A DNA stretch of 7,835 nt from Natronohydrobacter sp. (GCA_007117255.1 SKGU01000070.1:1-7835), one strand, 5' to 3'. Counted from the stretch's first letter, positions 1-5,703 are shown. Notes: a model not told the origin generated them from the sequence alone. Numbers and translations: made by a program.

Positions 1-727
1 CGTCGAGCCGCAGGCCCGTGAACAGCAGGAAGCGATAGAAGGCGGTGTGAACCTCGTTTTCCAGCGCTTCGATCTCGGCCTTCCAGCGAAGCAAGTCGCT
101 TATGATCACCCCTGACGGCGTTTCCTCGTGCCACTCAATCGCCATGGTCGGGCATTCGGGCAAGTCATGCACGCGGCGGGCATGGTTGTAGATGGCGCGG
201 AAGGACTTGAGGACATGGTTGGCCGCGCGCTCGCCGCCGAACTGGGTTTCGCGACCGAGCGCATCGCGGCCGACGCGCGGCTCGGAGATACGTCTGTGCG
301 CCTCGACGGCCATGCCCTTCGTGATCTCGTTCAGCGGCAGGTGCAGCCAGCTTTTCAGATGGATTCGCATCTGGGTCTCGACCGAGGTGCGGTTGTGGTC
401 GGAGCGCAGCTTGGGGCGGGCAAGGTAGGTCTCGAGCGCCTGCTCGAGCGTCGGTATCTTCGCGGCCGTTAGGCGACGTGCGGCGACCCCGGACGAGTGT
501 TCGACGGCGAGCTCCATGGCGACCATACGCGCCTGCCCCGTGTTGATCAGCGGGAAGGCCCCGATCTTTGTCCGCTGCGTGCGCCCGCGGACATCCTTCT
601 GGAAATAGAAGGTCTTGCTCGTCTTGCCGGTGAACAGAGCGAAGCCGCGCACCTCAGTGTCCCAGTACTTCGCGTCGGGTTCGGCCGTGCGGCAGAGCGT
701 GTCCGTGATCTTCTTCCTGTGTGCCAT
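1..727 (-). CDS. Tyrosine-recombinase integrase, N-terminal 242 codons (cut by window edge)
   Basis: Site-specific recombinase of the phage/island integrase type, expected to insert and excise the element lying to the left. It is read from the ATG at 725-727, beginning MAHRKKITDTLCRT, and stays open to the left edge. Residues about 5-75 look like the arm-type DNA-binding domain (DUF4102-like): FALFTGKTSKTFYFQ, then KIGAFPLINTGQAR. Residues about 92-190 fit the helical core-binding (SAM-like) domain, with TLEQALETYL at its start. The partial sequence ends in FLLFTGLRLD, where Arg240 matches the first catalytic Arg of the family. The remaining catalytic residues (Lys, His, Arg, Tyr) lie outside the window. 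A GGGG stretch sits 7 bases before the start as a weak ribosome site. The upstream neighbour is a truncated tRNA-Gly on the same strand, the classic neighbourhood of an island integrase. Whether the full gene is intact cannot be seen. Confidence 0.93.
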   Translation of the reverse strand, partial: MAHRKKITDTLCRTAEPDAKYWDTEVRGFALFTGKTSKTFYFQKDVRGRTQRTKIGAFPLINTGQARMVAMELAVEHSSGVAARRLTAAKIPTLEQALETYLARPKLRSDHNRTSVETQMRIHLKSWLHLPLNEITKGMAVEAHRRISEPRVGRDALGRETQFGGERAANHVLKSFRAIYNHARRVHDLPECPTMAIEWHEETPSGVIISDLLRWKAEIEALENEVHTAFYRFLLFTGLRLD

Positions 728-861
728 GACGCAACCCCATTGCAGGCATTTTGTAGGCGCGCCGTTGCAACTCACTCGGACACGCTGCCGCAACACAACG
801 CGGTTTCCTCAGTGTTTTCAACCGTCTTGTGAGGTCTTGGGGTTTGCTTCCACTGATGTCA
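728..861 (-). other. Leader between tRNA remnant and integrase (probable att arm region)
   Basis: Non-coding stretch between the integrase start and the tRNA remnant, expected to be element DNA. I see no convincing sigma-70 promoter for the integrase. It contains small inverted repeats: CGGTT at 801-805 with AACCG at 820-824, and CCGC at 788-791 with GCGG at 800-803. Several GCAAC/GTTGC pentamers also occur (near 731, 764 and 790). Such repeats would suit integrase arm-binding sites, but they are short and could be chance. Confidence 0.3.
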
Positions 862-870
862 TCAGTTTGG
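850..870 (-). repeat. Palindrome and hairpin at the tRNA/element junction
   Basis: On the minus strand ACTGATG and CATCAGT form a perfect 15-base palindrome with one central base (852-866). If two A residues bulge, the stem extends to nine pairs, CCA..CTGATG with CATCAGTGG, and begins on the last two anticodon bases. There is no T-tract after it, so it does not look like a terminator. It could be an integrase core or accessory binding site on the element side of the crossover. Confidence 0.6.
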
Positions 871-903
871 GAAGCTGCTGCTCTACCATTGAGCTACACC
901 CGC
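862..903 (-). pseudogene. 5' half of tRNA-Gly(CCC), broken after the anticodon loop
   Basis: Reading the minus strand from 903, the sequence matches tRNA-Gly part by part: acceptor strand GCGGGTG, linker TA, D stem GCTC, D loop AATGGTA, D stem GAGC, then base A26. Next come anticodon stem GCAGC and loop TTCCCAA, giving anticodon CCC after T33. After the loop the sequence reads ACTGA where the partner strand should be GCTGA, so the C31 pair is lost. From there no variable loop, no GGTTCGA-type T arm and no acceptor partner (CACCCGC plus discriminator and CCA) follow. This copy cannot yield a mature tRNA. Loss is probably tolerable, since tRNA-Gly(UCC) can read GGG by wobble. The abrupt end at the anticodon loop, with an integrase next door, points to recombination rather than random decay. 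Confidence 0.85.
867..873 (-). other. Probable att crossover segment (anticodon loop)
   Basis: The seven bases TTCCCAA are the last ones that fit the tRNA exactly. The flanks GCAGC (host side) and ACTGA (element side) resemble the two arms of an anticodon stem with one mismatch. This is what is expected if an integrase used the anticodon stem as its inverted core site and the loop as the overlap region. It is an inference; the partner junction is not in this window. Confidence 0.5.
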
Positions 904-912
904 GATGCCAGT

Positions 913-941
913 TCGATACCCGGCTCCCTGCATCACGTCAA
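913..941 (-). promoter_or_regulatory. Likely sigma-70 promoter of the tRNA-Gly
   Basis: On the minus strand TTGACG (936-941) is followed after exactly 17 bases by TATCGA (913-918). The mature tRNA 5' end at 903 lies 9 bases past the -10 element, so initiation would fall just before the tRNA, typical spacing for a tRNA promoter. The -35 is a five-of-six match and the -10 is weak (three of six). It lies between the ssb stop and the tRNA. It now points through the broken tRNA into the integrase. Confidence 0.55.
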
Positions 942-948
942 GAGCGTG

Positions 949-1419
949 TCAGAAAGGAATCTCATCGTCCATATCCGCCGGAGCTGGTGCCGAAGAGCTA
1001 CCATAGCTCGACGCATAGCCCTGGTCGCGATCATAGCCGCCGCCACTATTGCCGCCGCCGCCTTCTCCGCGACCGTCGAGCATCGTCAATGTGCCGCCGA
1101 TCCCCGCAACGACAACATCGGTCGAATACCGGTCCTGACCGCTCTGATCCTGCCATTTCCGGGTCTGCAGCGTTCCTTCGACATAGACCTTTGAGCCTTT
1201 CTTCAGGTATTGTTCAGCCACCCGAACCAAACCTTCACCGCGCAACACCACATTGTGCCATTCCGTGCGCTCACGCTGCTCACCGCTGGCCTTGTCGCGC
1301 CAGCGTTCAGATGTCGCGATACGCAGGTTGCAGATCTTGCCGCCATCGGGAAAGGTCCGCGTTTCCGGGTCGCGGCCCAGATTTCCAATCAGAATGACCT
1401 TGTTTACTGAACCTGCCAT
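949..1419 (-). CDS. ssb: Single-stranded DNA-binding protein Ssb
   Basis: Binds single-stranded DNA as a tetramer during replication, recombination and repair, and recruits partner enzymes through its C-terminal tip. The 156-residue protein has an OB fold at about 1-112, opening MAGSVNKVILIGNLGRDPE, with the conserved aromatic positions Trp40, Trp54 and Trp89. A Gly/Ser/Ala-rich linker follows (about 116-148). The acidic tip DMDDEIPF is the hallmark interaction peptide. The start at 1419 is chosen because the family begins here and AAGGGGG lies just upstream. The open frame continues upstream to 1545 but that part is unlike Ssb. It is divergent from the lytic transglycosylase and is followed after 45 bases by the tRNA-Gly remnant on the same strand. 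No LexA-type GTTC-N7-GTTC box is visible in its upstream region. Confidence 0.97.
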   Translation of the reverse strand: MAGSVNKVILIGNLGRDPETRTFPDGGKICNLRIATSERWRDKASGEQRERTEWHNVVLRGEGLVRVAEQYLKKGSKVYVEGTLQTRKWQDQSGQDRYSTDVVVAGIGGTLTMLDGRGEGGGGNSGGGYDRDQGYASSYGSSSAPAPADMDDEIPF

Positions 1420-1597
1420 CGGGGCCCCCTTGTCATGCCATAGCGCCTTGCGCGAATCCGCGTCTAACAAGGCTCTACAACATCGTAGCAGAGTAAAGAA
1501 GTGGTTGACGCCGAGTTTCCTCGCCGCAGCGCAAGGGGCTGGCAAAAAATGCCGGATATGTTAAGACTTTTCAAAAATTCAAGTCGGGACAGATGTG
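1420..1597. other. Divergent intergenic region between ssb and lytic transglycosylase
   Basis: This 178-base gap must hold the ssb promoter (minus) and probably the transglycosylase promoter (plus), but I find no pair of boxes good enough to call. It contains a small hairpin at 1539-1555, CTGGCA and TGCCGG around an A5 loop, and an imperfect one around CTCTAC (1473-1478) and GTAG (1485-1488). TTGACG at 1505-1510 has no -10 at the right distance. Confidence 0.4.
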
Positions 1598-2212
1598 ATG
1601 CGCGAATTCTGGATCATCGGAAGTGCAATTGCACTTATATGGCCAGTTCAGCCTGTTTCTGCACAGGGTCTTAGTCTGTCAGGATCAGGCGCGGCAAATA
1701 CCCGGATCGAAGCCATGCGCGCGGCCAGCCATGTGATTGACGGCCGCCTGTCACAACAATATTCCGCTTCGGCACGATTGTTGCCCGAAACCACAAGGCG
1801 CAATGCAGCGCCGCAACCGGCAATTCCGCGGTATTCCGGCGGCTATCAGGGCGAATTCGTAAGCCTTGCGCGCGCAGCGGCCCGCCGCCATGCGATCCCG
1901 GAAGACCTATTTTTGCGTCTTGTCCATCAGGAAAGTCGCTGGAACCCTGCGGCTGTGTCGCATAAAGGCGCGATCGGGCTTGCGCAGCTGATGCCCGGAA
2001 CGGCGCAGATGTTGCGCGTTGACCCGACGGATCCGCGCCAGAACCTTGAAGGTGGCGCGCGGTATCTTCGCATGATGTATGACAAGTTCGGATCATGGAA
2101 TCTCGCATTGGCGGCTTACAATGCGGGACCAGGGGCCGTGGAGCGTCATGGCGGCATACCGCCCTTTCGCGAGACACGCGATTATGTCCGCAACATTCTG
2201 GGCTCGGGGTGA
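1598..2212 (+). CDS. Small exported lytic transglycosylase (SLT/GH23 domain)
   Basis: Periplasmic enzyme predicted to cleave the MurNAc-GlcNAc bond of peptidoglycan with formation of 1,6-anhydro-MurNAc. The 204-residue protein starts with a Sec-type signal: a short charged N-terminus, a hydrophobic run IIGSAIALIW, and likely cleavage after VSA at residue 22. A low-complexity linker leads to the SLT domain at about 83-202. The family motifs are in order: HQESRWNP with catalytic Glu112, GLAQLMPGTA (127-136) and AYNAGPGAV (173-181). It is a stand-alone catalytic domain, far shorter than full Slt70. I chose ATG 1598; GTG 1595 directly before it is also possible, since GGGA at 1586-1589 serves either start. 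The photolyase gene follows 132 bases later, so co-transcription is possible but not shown. Confidence 0.93.
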   Translation: MREFWIIGSAIALIWPVQPVSAQGLSLSGSGAANTRIEAMRAASHVIDGRLSQQYSASARLLPETTRRNAAPQPAIPRYSGGYQGEFVSLARAAARRHAIPEDLFLRLVHQESRWNPAAVSHKGAIGLAQLMPGTAQMLRVDPTDPRQNLEGGARYLRMMYDKFGSWNLALAAYNAGPGAVERHGGIPPFRETRDYVRNILGSG

Positions 2213-2281
2213 GTGCATGCACCTGTCATGTCCGTCATGAAAACCCCGATAGATCGGCTTCTGCTCTGTGGCTTGGCGACC

Positions 2282-2303
2282 GCGATCTTGACCCTGAGAT
2301 CGC
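2282..2303. repeat. Hairpin upstream of the photolyase gene
   Basis: GCGATCT (2282-2288) and AGATCGC (2297-2303) are perfect 7-base inverted arms around an 8-base loop. A further GATCGC at 2311-2316 could pair with the left arm instead, giving two mutually exclusive stems. No T-tract follows, so a simple intrinsic terminator is unlikely. Location between the transglycosylase stop and the photolyase ribosome site would suit a leader structure, but no regulator is identified. Confidence 0.45.
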
Positions 2304-2331
2304 TGCGCTAGATCGCACCTGACAACCGAGT

Positions 2332-2336
2332 AAAGG
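2332..2336 (+). promoter_or_regulatory. Ribosome-binding site supporting a TTG start
   Basis: AAAGG lies 8 bases before the TTG at 2345. Together with the family's usual N-terminus starting there, it decides the photolyase start, since no ATG or GTG in frame precedes the conserved WFRRDLRLGDH motif. Confidence 0.6.
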
Positions 2337-2344
2337 CCGTCAAT

Positions 2345-3763
2345 TTGAACGATACGTCACCGATACTTCTTTGGTTCCGACGCGATTTGCGGCTGGGCGA
2401 TCATCCTGCGCTTCAGACGGCGCTGGAAACAGGCAGACCCGTGATCCCGGTCTTTATCTTCGATACTGTGGCAGAAGGGCTGGGCGCGGCGCCGAAATGG
2501 CGTCTTGGACTCGGGATCGAGCGTTTTGCGCAGCGGCTCGATGAAATCGGAAGTCGTCTGATCCTGCGGCGCGGGCCAGCTCTTGATGTGTTTCAGGCGC
2601 TGATCCATGAAACCGGCGCGCAATCGGTCTTTTGGACGCGCCAATACGATCCTGATCAGGTCACACGCGACAAAGCCGTGAAGGAAGCCCTGAAGCAGGA
2701 TGGTATCGAAGCGCGCAGTTTCGCAGGCCATCTGCTTTTCGAGCCTTGGGAAGTCGCGACAGGGCAAGGCAAGTTTTATCAGGTCTATACTCCCTTCTGG
2801 AAAGCGGTTCGTAATCGCGCCATCCCCGCGCGTAGCCCTGCCCCAAAGGCCCTGCCCTGCCCAAAGGTCTGGCCCGATAGTGACAGGCTGGAGGACTGGG
2901 ACATGGGCCGTGCGATGGATCGGGGCGCGGCCATCGTGCGCCCCTATCTCCATATCGGCGAAGCGCAAGCCCAGACACGGCTTGCGGGCTTCGTCCGCGA
3001 CGCAATTGACGCTTATGATCAGGACCGCGATCGCATGGATCGCGATGCGACATCGGGATTGTCGGAGAACCTGGCCTATGGCGAAATCAGCCCGCTGGCG
3101 CTTTGGGACGCAGGACAGCGCGCCCTGTCGGATGGCAAGCGCGGGGCGGAAACCTTCCTCAAGGAAGTGGTCTGGCGTGAATTTGCCTATCACCTGATCT
3201 ATCACACGCCGCATATCACGCACCAAAGCTGGCGCGAAGGGTGGGATGCCTTCCCCTGGCAGAAGGAAAGCGCCGAGACATTGCGCTGGAAGCAGGGGCG
3301 TACAGGGATCACGATTGTCGATGCGGCAATGCGTGAGCTTTATGTCACCGGGCGCATGCACAATCGCGCACGCATGCTTGTGGGCTCATACCTGACCAAA
3401 CACATGATGACGCATTGGCGGGTCGGGCAGGACTGGTTCGCAGAGTGTCTGATCGATTGGGATCCGGCAGCCAATGCCATGGGATGGCAGTGGGTCGCAG
3501 GGTCCGGGCCTGACGCGTCGCCCTATTTCCGGATCTTCAACCCTGAAACTCAGGCGAAAAAGTTTGATCCCAAAGGCGCCTATCGCAGGCGCTGGCTGGC
3601 CGAGCTCTCGGATGACCCGCCCGAAACCGCCCTGCAATTCTTTGCGGCTTGCCCGCGCAGCTGGGACATGAGTCCTGACCAATCTGCGCCCGCGCCGGTT
3701 GTACCCCTTGCTGATGGGCGCGCGCGCGCGCTTGCAGCCTATGAAAAACGAAAACAAGGCTGA
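2345..3763 (+). CDS. phr: Deoxyribodipyrimidine photolyase (cryptochrome/photolyase family)
   Basis: Cytoplasmic flavoenzyme that uses blue/near-UV light to split cyclobutane pyrimidine dimers in DNA. The 472-residue length is typical of CPD photolyases. The N-terminal Rossmann antenna domain (about 5-130) opens ILLWFRRDLRLGDHPAL. The C-terminal FAD domain contains ENLAYGEISPLALW (241-254), VVWREFAYHL (275-284), RTGITIVDAAMREL (319-332), TGRMHNRARM (335-344), NAMGWQWVAGSG (377-388) and YFRIFNPETQAKKFD (394-408). Tryptophans in THWRVGQDWF and GWQW match the electron-transfer chain region. The motif reads NAMGWQW where E. coli has NNGGWQW, with the first Asn kept. Translation starts at TTG, which may lower expression. 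The methyltransferase gene follows after 26 bases, so the two are probably one operon. A related photolyase/methylase pair belongs to the singlet-oxygen sigma-E response in R. sphaeroides (from memory). I found no clear TGATCC-type sigma-E box upstream. Confidence 0.96.
   Translation: MNDTSPILLWFRRDLRLGDHPALQTALETGRPVIPVFIFDTVAEGLGAAPKWRLGLGIERFAQRLDEIGSRLILRRGPALDVFQALIHETGAQSVFWTRQYDPDQVTRDKAVKEALKQDGIEARSFAGHLLFEPWEVATGQGKFYQVYTPFWKAVRNRAIPARSPAPKALPCPKVWPDSDRLEDWDMGRAMDRGAAIVRPYLHIGEAQAQTRLAGFVRDAIDAYDQDRDRMDRDATSGLSENLAYGEISPLALWDAGQRALSDGKRGAETFLKEVVWREFAYHLIYHTPHITHQSWREGWDAFPWQKESAETLRWKQGRTGITIVDAAMRELYVTGRMHNRARMLVGSYLTKHMMTHWRVGQDWFAECLIDWDPAANAMGWQWVAGSGPDASPYFRIFNPETQAKKFDPKGAYRRRWLAELSDDPPETALQFFAACPRSWDMSPDQSAPAPVVPLADGRARALAAYEKRKQG
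3718..3731. repeat. (GC)7 dinucleotide tract inside the end of phr
   Basis: Fourteen alternating G and C bases run through codons for the Ala/Arg-rich stretch near the photolyase C-terminus (GRARALAA). Such tracts can slip by two bases and can adopt Z-form DNA. Slippage would change only about the last 15 residues, beyond the FAD domain, and could move the stop relative to the next gene. Confidence 0.9.
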
Positions 3764-3789
3764 ACAGCCAGGACAGGACTGAAAGACAC

Positions 3790-5031
3790 ATGACAGATAT
3801 GGCATTGCATCACAGCGGGATGAAGACAATCCTGACCTCGCTTTCGGGCCAGTACGATCTGCCGCGCTATTTTGCACAGGCTTTCGCACGGGCCGAACGT
3901 CTGAACAAAGGTCGGCTGGACGTGACCCTGCCCGACGGCCGCCAGTTTCGGGCCCAGGGCCGGGCGCCCGGACATGTCGCGCATCTACATGTGCATGATA
4001 CTGACCTCTTTGCGCGGCTGATCCGCGAAGGTGATGTGGGATTTGCCGAATCCTACATGGAAGGCGGCTGGTCCACCCCGGATCTGCAAGCTTTCATGGA
4101 CCTGATCAATGACGACAACCCGTCGGTCTACGACGAGGCCGTGGGCATGCGCCTGGTGCGCGCCCTAGAGCGCCTGCGTCATGGGTTCCGGGCCAACTCC
4201 AAGGCACAGGCGCGCAAGAACATCTCGTATCACTACGATCTGGGCAATGATTTCTATGCGCTCTGGCTTGACCCGAGCATGACCTACTCTTCTGCTCTGT
4301 TCAATACGGGTGATGAAAGCCTCGAAGAGGCTCAGGAAGCCAAATACGCCGCGATGGTGGACCGGATGGATGTGCAGCCGGGTGATCATGTGCTGGAAAT
4401 CGGCTGCGGCTGGGGGGGATTTGCCGAATATGCAGCGCAAAAGCGCGGCTTGCGTGTGACCGGGCTGACAATCTCGCAGGCCCAGCATGATTTCGCGACC
4501 GCGCGTATGGCGCGCTGCGGGCTGTCGGATCGGGTCGAAATCCGCATGCAGGACTACCGCGACACCGAAGGCCAGTTCGACGGGATCGCTTCGATCGAGA
4601 TGTTCGAAGCGGTGGGCGAAAAATATTGGCCGCGCTATTTCCGGGCGGTCCATGAGCGCCTCAAGCCAGGCGCGAAAGCTGTCATCCAGATCATAATGGT
4701 GCCGGATATGCGCTTTGCCTCTTATCGCAACCATGTGGATTTCATCCAGAAATACATCTTCCCCGGCGGCATGCTCGGCGCGCCTTCGCCCGTGCGCAAA
4801 ACCGCGCAGGCGCAAGGCCTGCGCTATATCGGCACGCATGATTTCGGACCCAGCTATAGCGAAACCCTGCGGCGCTGGAACGCCACCTTTCAGGCGCAAT
4901 GGCCGCGGATCTCTGCCATGGGCTATGACATGCGCTTCAAACGGATGTGGGAATTCTATCTGACATCCTGCGCGAGTGCATTCGCCAGCGGCACATGTGA
5001 TGTCACACAGCTGGTGCTCGAACGTCCCTGA
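3790..5031 (+). CDS. cfa: Cyclopropane-synthase-family SAM-dependent fatty-acyl phospholipid methyltransferase
   Basis: Transfers a methyl(ene) group from S-adenosylmethionine to the double bond of an unsaturated acyl chain in membrane phospholipid. The 413-residue protein has a lipid-binding N-terminal part (about 1-140) and a Rossmann methyltransferase domain. That domain carries SYHYDLGNDFYALWLDPSM (146-164), the SAM loop VLEIGCGWGG (201-210), SIEMFEAVGEKYW (268-280) and FIQKYIFPGG (318-327). The C-terminus FKRMWEFYLTSCASAF aligns with E. coli Cfa. Of the five E. coli bicarbonate-site residues, Glu239, Ile268 and Tyr317 are kept (Glu273, Ile302, Tyr356), while Cys139 is Ser168 and His266 is Gln300. 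This suggests a relative that makes a methylated acyl chain, such as the furan-fatty-acid methylase UfaM, rather than a classical cyclopropane synthase; that is inference. Start ATG 3790 has AGGA 11 bases upstream; ATG 3799 is an alternative. Likely co-transcribed with phr. Confidence 0.9.
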   Translation: MTDMALHHSGMKTILTSLSGQYDLPRYFAQAFARAERLNKGRLDVTLPDGRQFRAQGRAPGHVAHLHVHDTDLFARLIREGDVGFAESYMEGGWSTPDLQAFMDLINDDNPSVYDEAVGMRLVRALERLRHGFRANSKAQARKNISYHYDLGNDFYALWLDPSMTYSSALFNTGDESLEEAQEAKYAAMVDRMDVQPGDHVLEIGCGWGGFAEYAAQKRGLRVTGLTISQAQHDFATARMARCGLSDRVEIRMQDYRDTEGQFDGIASIEMFEAVGEKYWPRYFRAVHERLKPGAKAVIQIIMVPDMRFASYRNHVDFIQKYIFPGGMLGAPSPVRKTAQAQGLRYIGTHDFGPSYSETLRRWNATFQAQWPRISAMGYDMRFKRMWEFYLTSCASAFASGTCDVTQLVLERP

Positions 5032-5040
5032 TCTGTCGCA

Positions 5041-5157
5041 GATGCAAGTCGGGTGGGCAGGCCATAATCTTGTCCGATTCTCTGACTATCTTGCTCGGAT
5101 CATTCGGATATGTCTTAAGAGCGAGCCTGATATGCCCACCTTGACCCGACTTGCATC
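5041..5157. repeat. Long inverted repeat spanning trgA leader and first codons
   Basis: GATGCAAGTCGGGT (5041-5054) is perfectly complementary to ACCCGACTTGCATC (5144-5157). The next five bases GGGCA (5055-5059) pair with TGCCC (5133-5137) if ACCTTG bulges out, giving 19 pairs around a 73-base loop. The complementarity continues loosely to a CATA/TATG match at the start codon, as if the trgA start had been copied in inverted orientation. The right arm covers the start codon and codons 2-9 of trgA; the left arm begins 9 bases after the cfa stop. A smaller stem GCTCG/CGAGC (5093-5097, 5122-5126) lies in the loop near the ribosome site. Confidence 0.8.
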
Positions 5158-5590
5158 AATGATCCTTTTTGGTGGCCTGACCTATCTGGTCGGCATGCGC
5201 TACCAGATGCTTTACGACGATCCACCCGAGGCGTTGAGCGGCAACCTGTTTCTTGCTGTCATCGCTGCGGCTGTGGGGTGGTATTTCGTCGGTCCACGCA
5301 TTGACCGCTCCTATTTTCGCAGTGTGACAGTCGTGCTTCAGGGGTATATCGCGACGCTTTTCGGTGCGCTGTTCCTCTATGGGTTCTACGACGCCTTCAC
5401 CAAAGGGTATGCGATGCAGTATCGCAACTTTGACGATGCGATCAACGGTGTGATGACCGTTTCGGCAGAACATCTGATGCGGATGCTGGATCAGGACTTC
5501 ATGATCTTCATCGCGCTTCTGACGGTTACAATCGCAGTCGTCATCACCACAATATACCGCACAGCCGAAGCAAGACGGCTTGCACGCTGA
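5132..5590 (+). CDS. trgA: TrgA-family four-helix membrane protein
   Basis: Small inner-membrane protein of the family named after TrgA of Rhodobacter sphaeroides, where trgAB was linked to tellurite resistance; the biochemical role is unknown. The 152-residue protein has four likely membrane segments at about 5-22, 38-54, 65-86 and 123-142. The family-like opening MPTLTRLASMILFG, the AAVGWYFVGPRID segment after helix 2, and a soluble stretch with NFDDAINGVMTV before helix 4 support the match. I chose ATG 5132 because family members start MPT and the hydrophobic segment follows directly; the frame is open further back to 4976 inside cfa, but that part is unlike the family. The ribosome site is weak (GAGCGAG region, 5119-5125). 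The gene lies 100 bases after cfa and may be read from the phr-cfa transcript. Its start is buried in a long inverted repeat. Confidence 0.85.
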   Translation: MPTLTRLASMILFGGLTYLVGMRYQMLYDDPPEALSGNLFLAVIAAAVGWYFVGPRIDRSYFRSVTVVLQGYIATLFGALFLYGFYDAFTKGYAMQYRNFDDAINGVMTVSAEHLMRMLDQDFMIFIALLTVTIAVVITTIYRTAEARRLAR

Positions 5591-5703
5591 GCCGCTGCAC
5601 CTGTTTGCGCAATCAACGCAGTCGGGAACACCGGATCGTCATTGTTTTGCGCGCCCTGCCCCTTTAACCCTCGCATGGAGAAATTTCATCCAAGGAGCAA
5701 GCC
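5591..5703. other. Intergenic region before aldolase
   Basis: This 113-base gap must hold the aldolase promoter if that gene is transcribed alone. I see a T-rich patch at 5641-5648 and TTTAAC at 5663-5668 but no -35/-10 pair at proper spacing, and no terminator for trgA. The only firm signal is AAGGAG at 5692-5697, the aldolase ribosome site. Confidence 0.4.

Noticed and set aside
908..927. T-arm-like GTTCGATACC on the plus strand, suggesting another tRNA 3' end
   Set aside because: The flanking bases do not form a T stem; the same bases are better explained as the -10 region of the tRNA-Gly promoter on the minus strand.
615..1397. 260-codon plus-strand frame across integrase, tRNA remnant and ssb
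   Set aside because: It crosses three features on the other strand; its sequence is Arg/Ser/His-rich with no recognisable domain.
1505..1510. TTGACG as a -35 for the lytic transglycosylase
   Set aside because: No -10-like hexamer lies 16-18 bases downstream.
1420..1545. Upstream extension of ssb by 42 codons
   Set aside because: Ssb proteins begin at MAGSVNKV; a ribosome site lies just before 1419 and the extension is Cys/Arg-rich and unlike the family.
2357..3361. 334-codon open frame antisense to the photolyase
   Set aside because: It lies wholly within phr, shows no family motifs, and the phr frame carries all expected photolyase signatures. Long antisense frames are common in GC-rich genes.
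4165..4899. 244-codon open frame antisense to the methyltransferase
   Set aside because: Complement of a well-supported gene with clear SAM motifs; composition is Arg/His-rich as expected for a shadow frame.
5097..5120. GGATCA with TAAGA as a sigma-E-like promoter of trgA
   Set aside because: The 13-base spacing is too short for an ECF-type promoter and the -35 match is partial.
4976..5131. Upstream extension of trgA into the end of cfa
   Set aside because: The extra residues are not family-like, and MPT at 5132 matches the usual start followed by a membrane helix.
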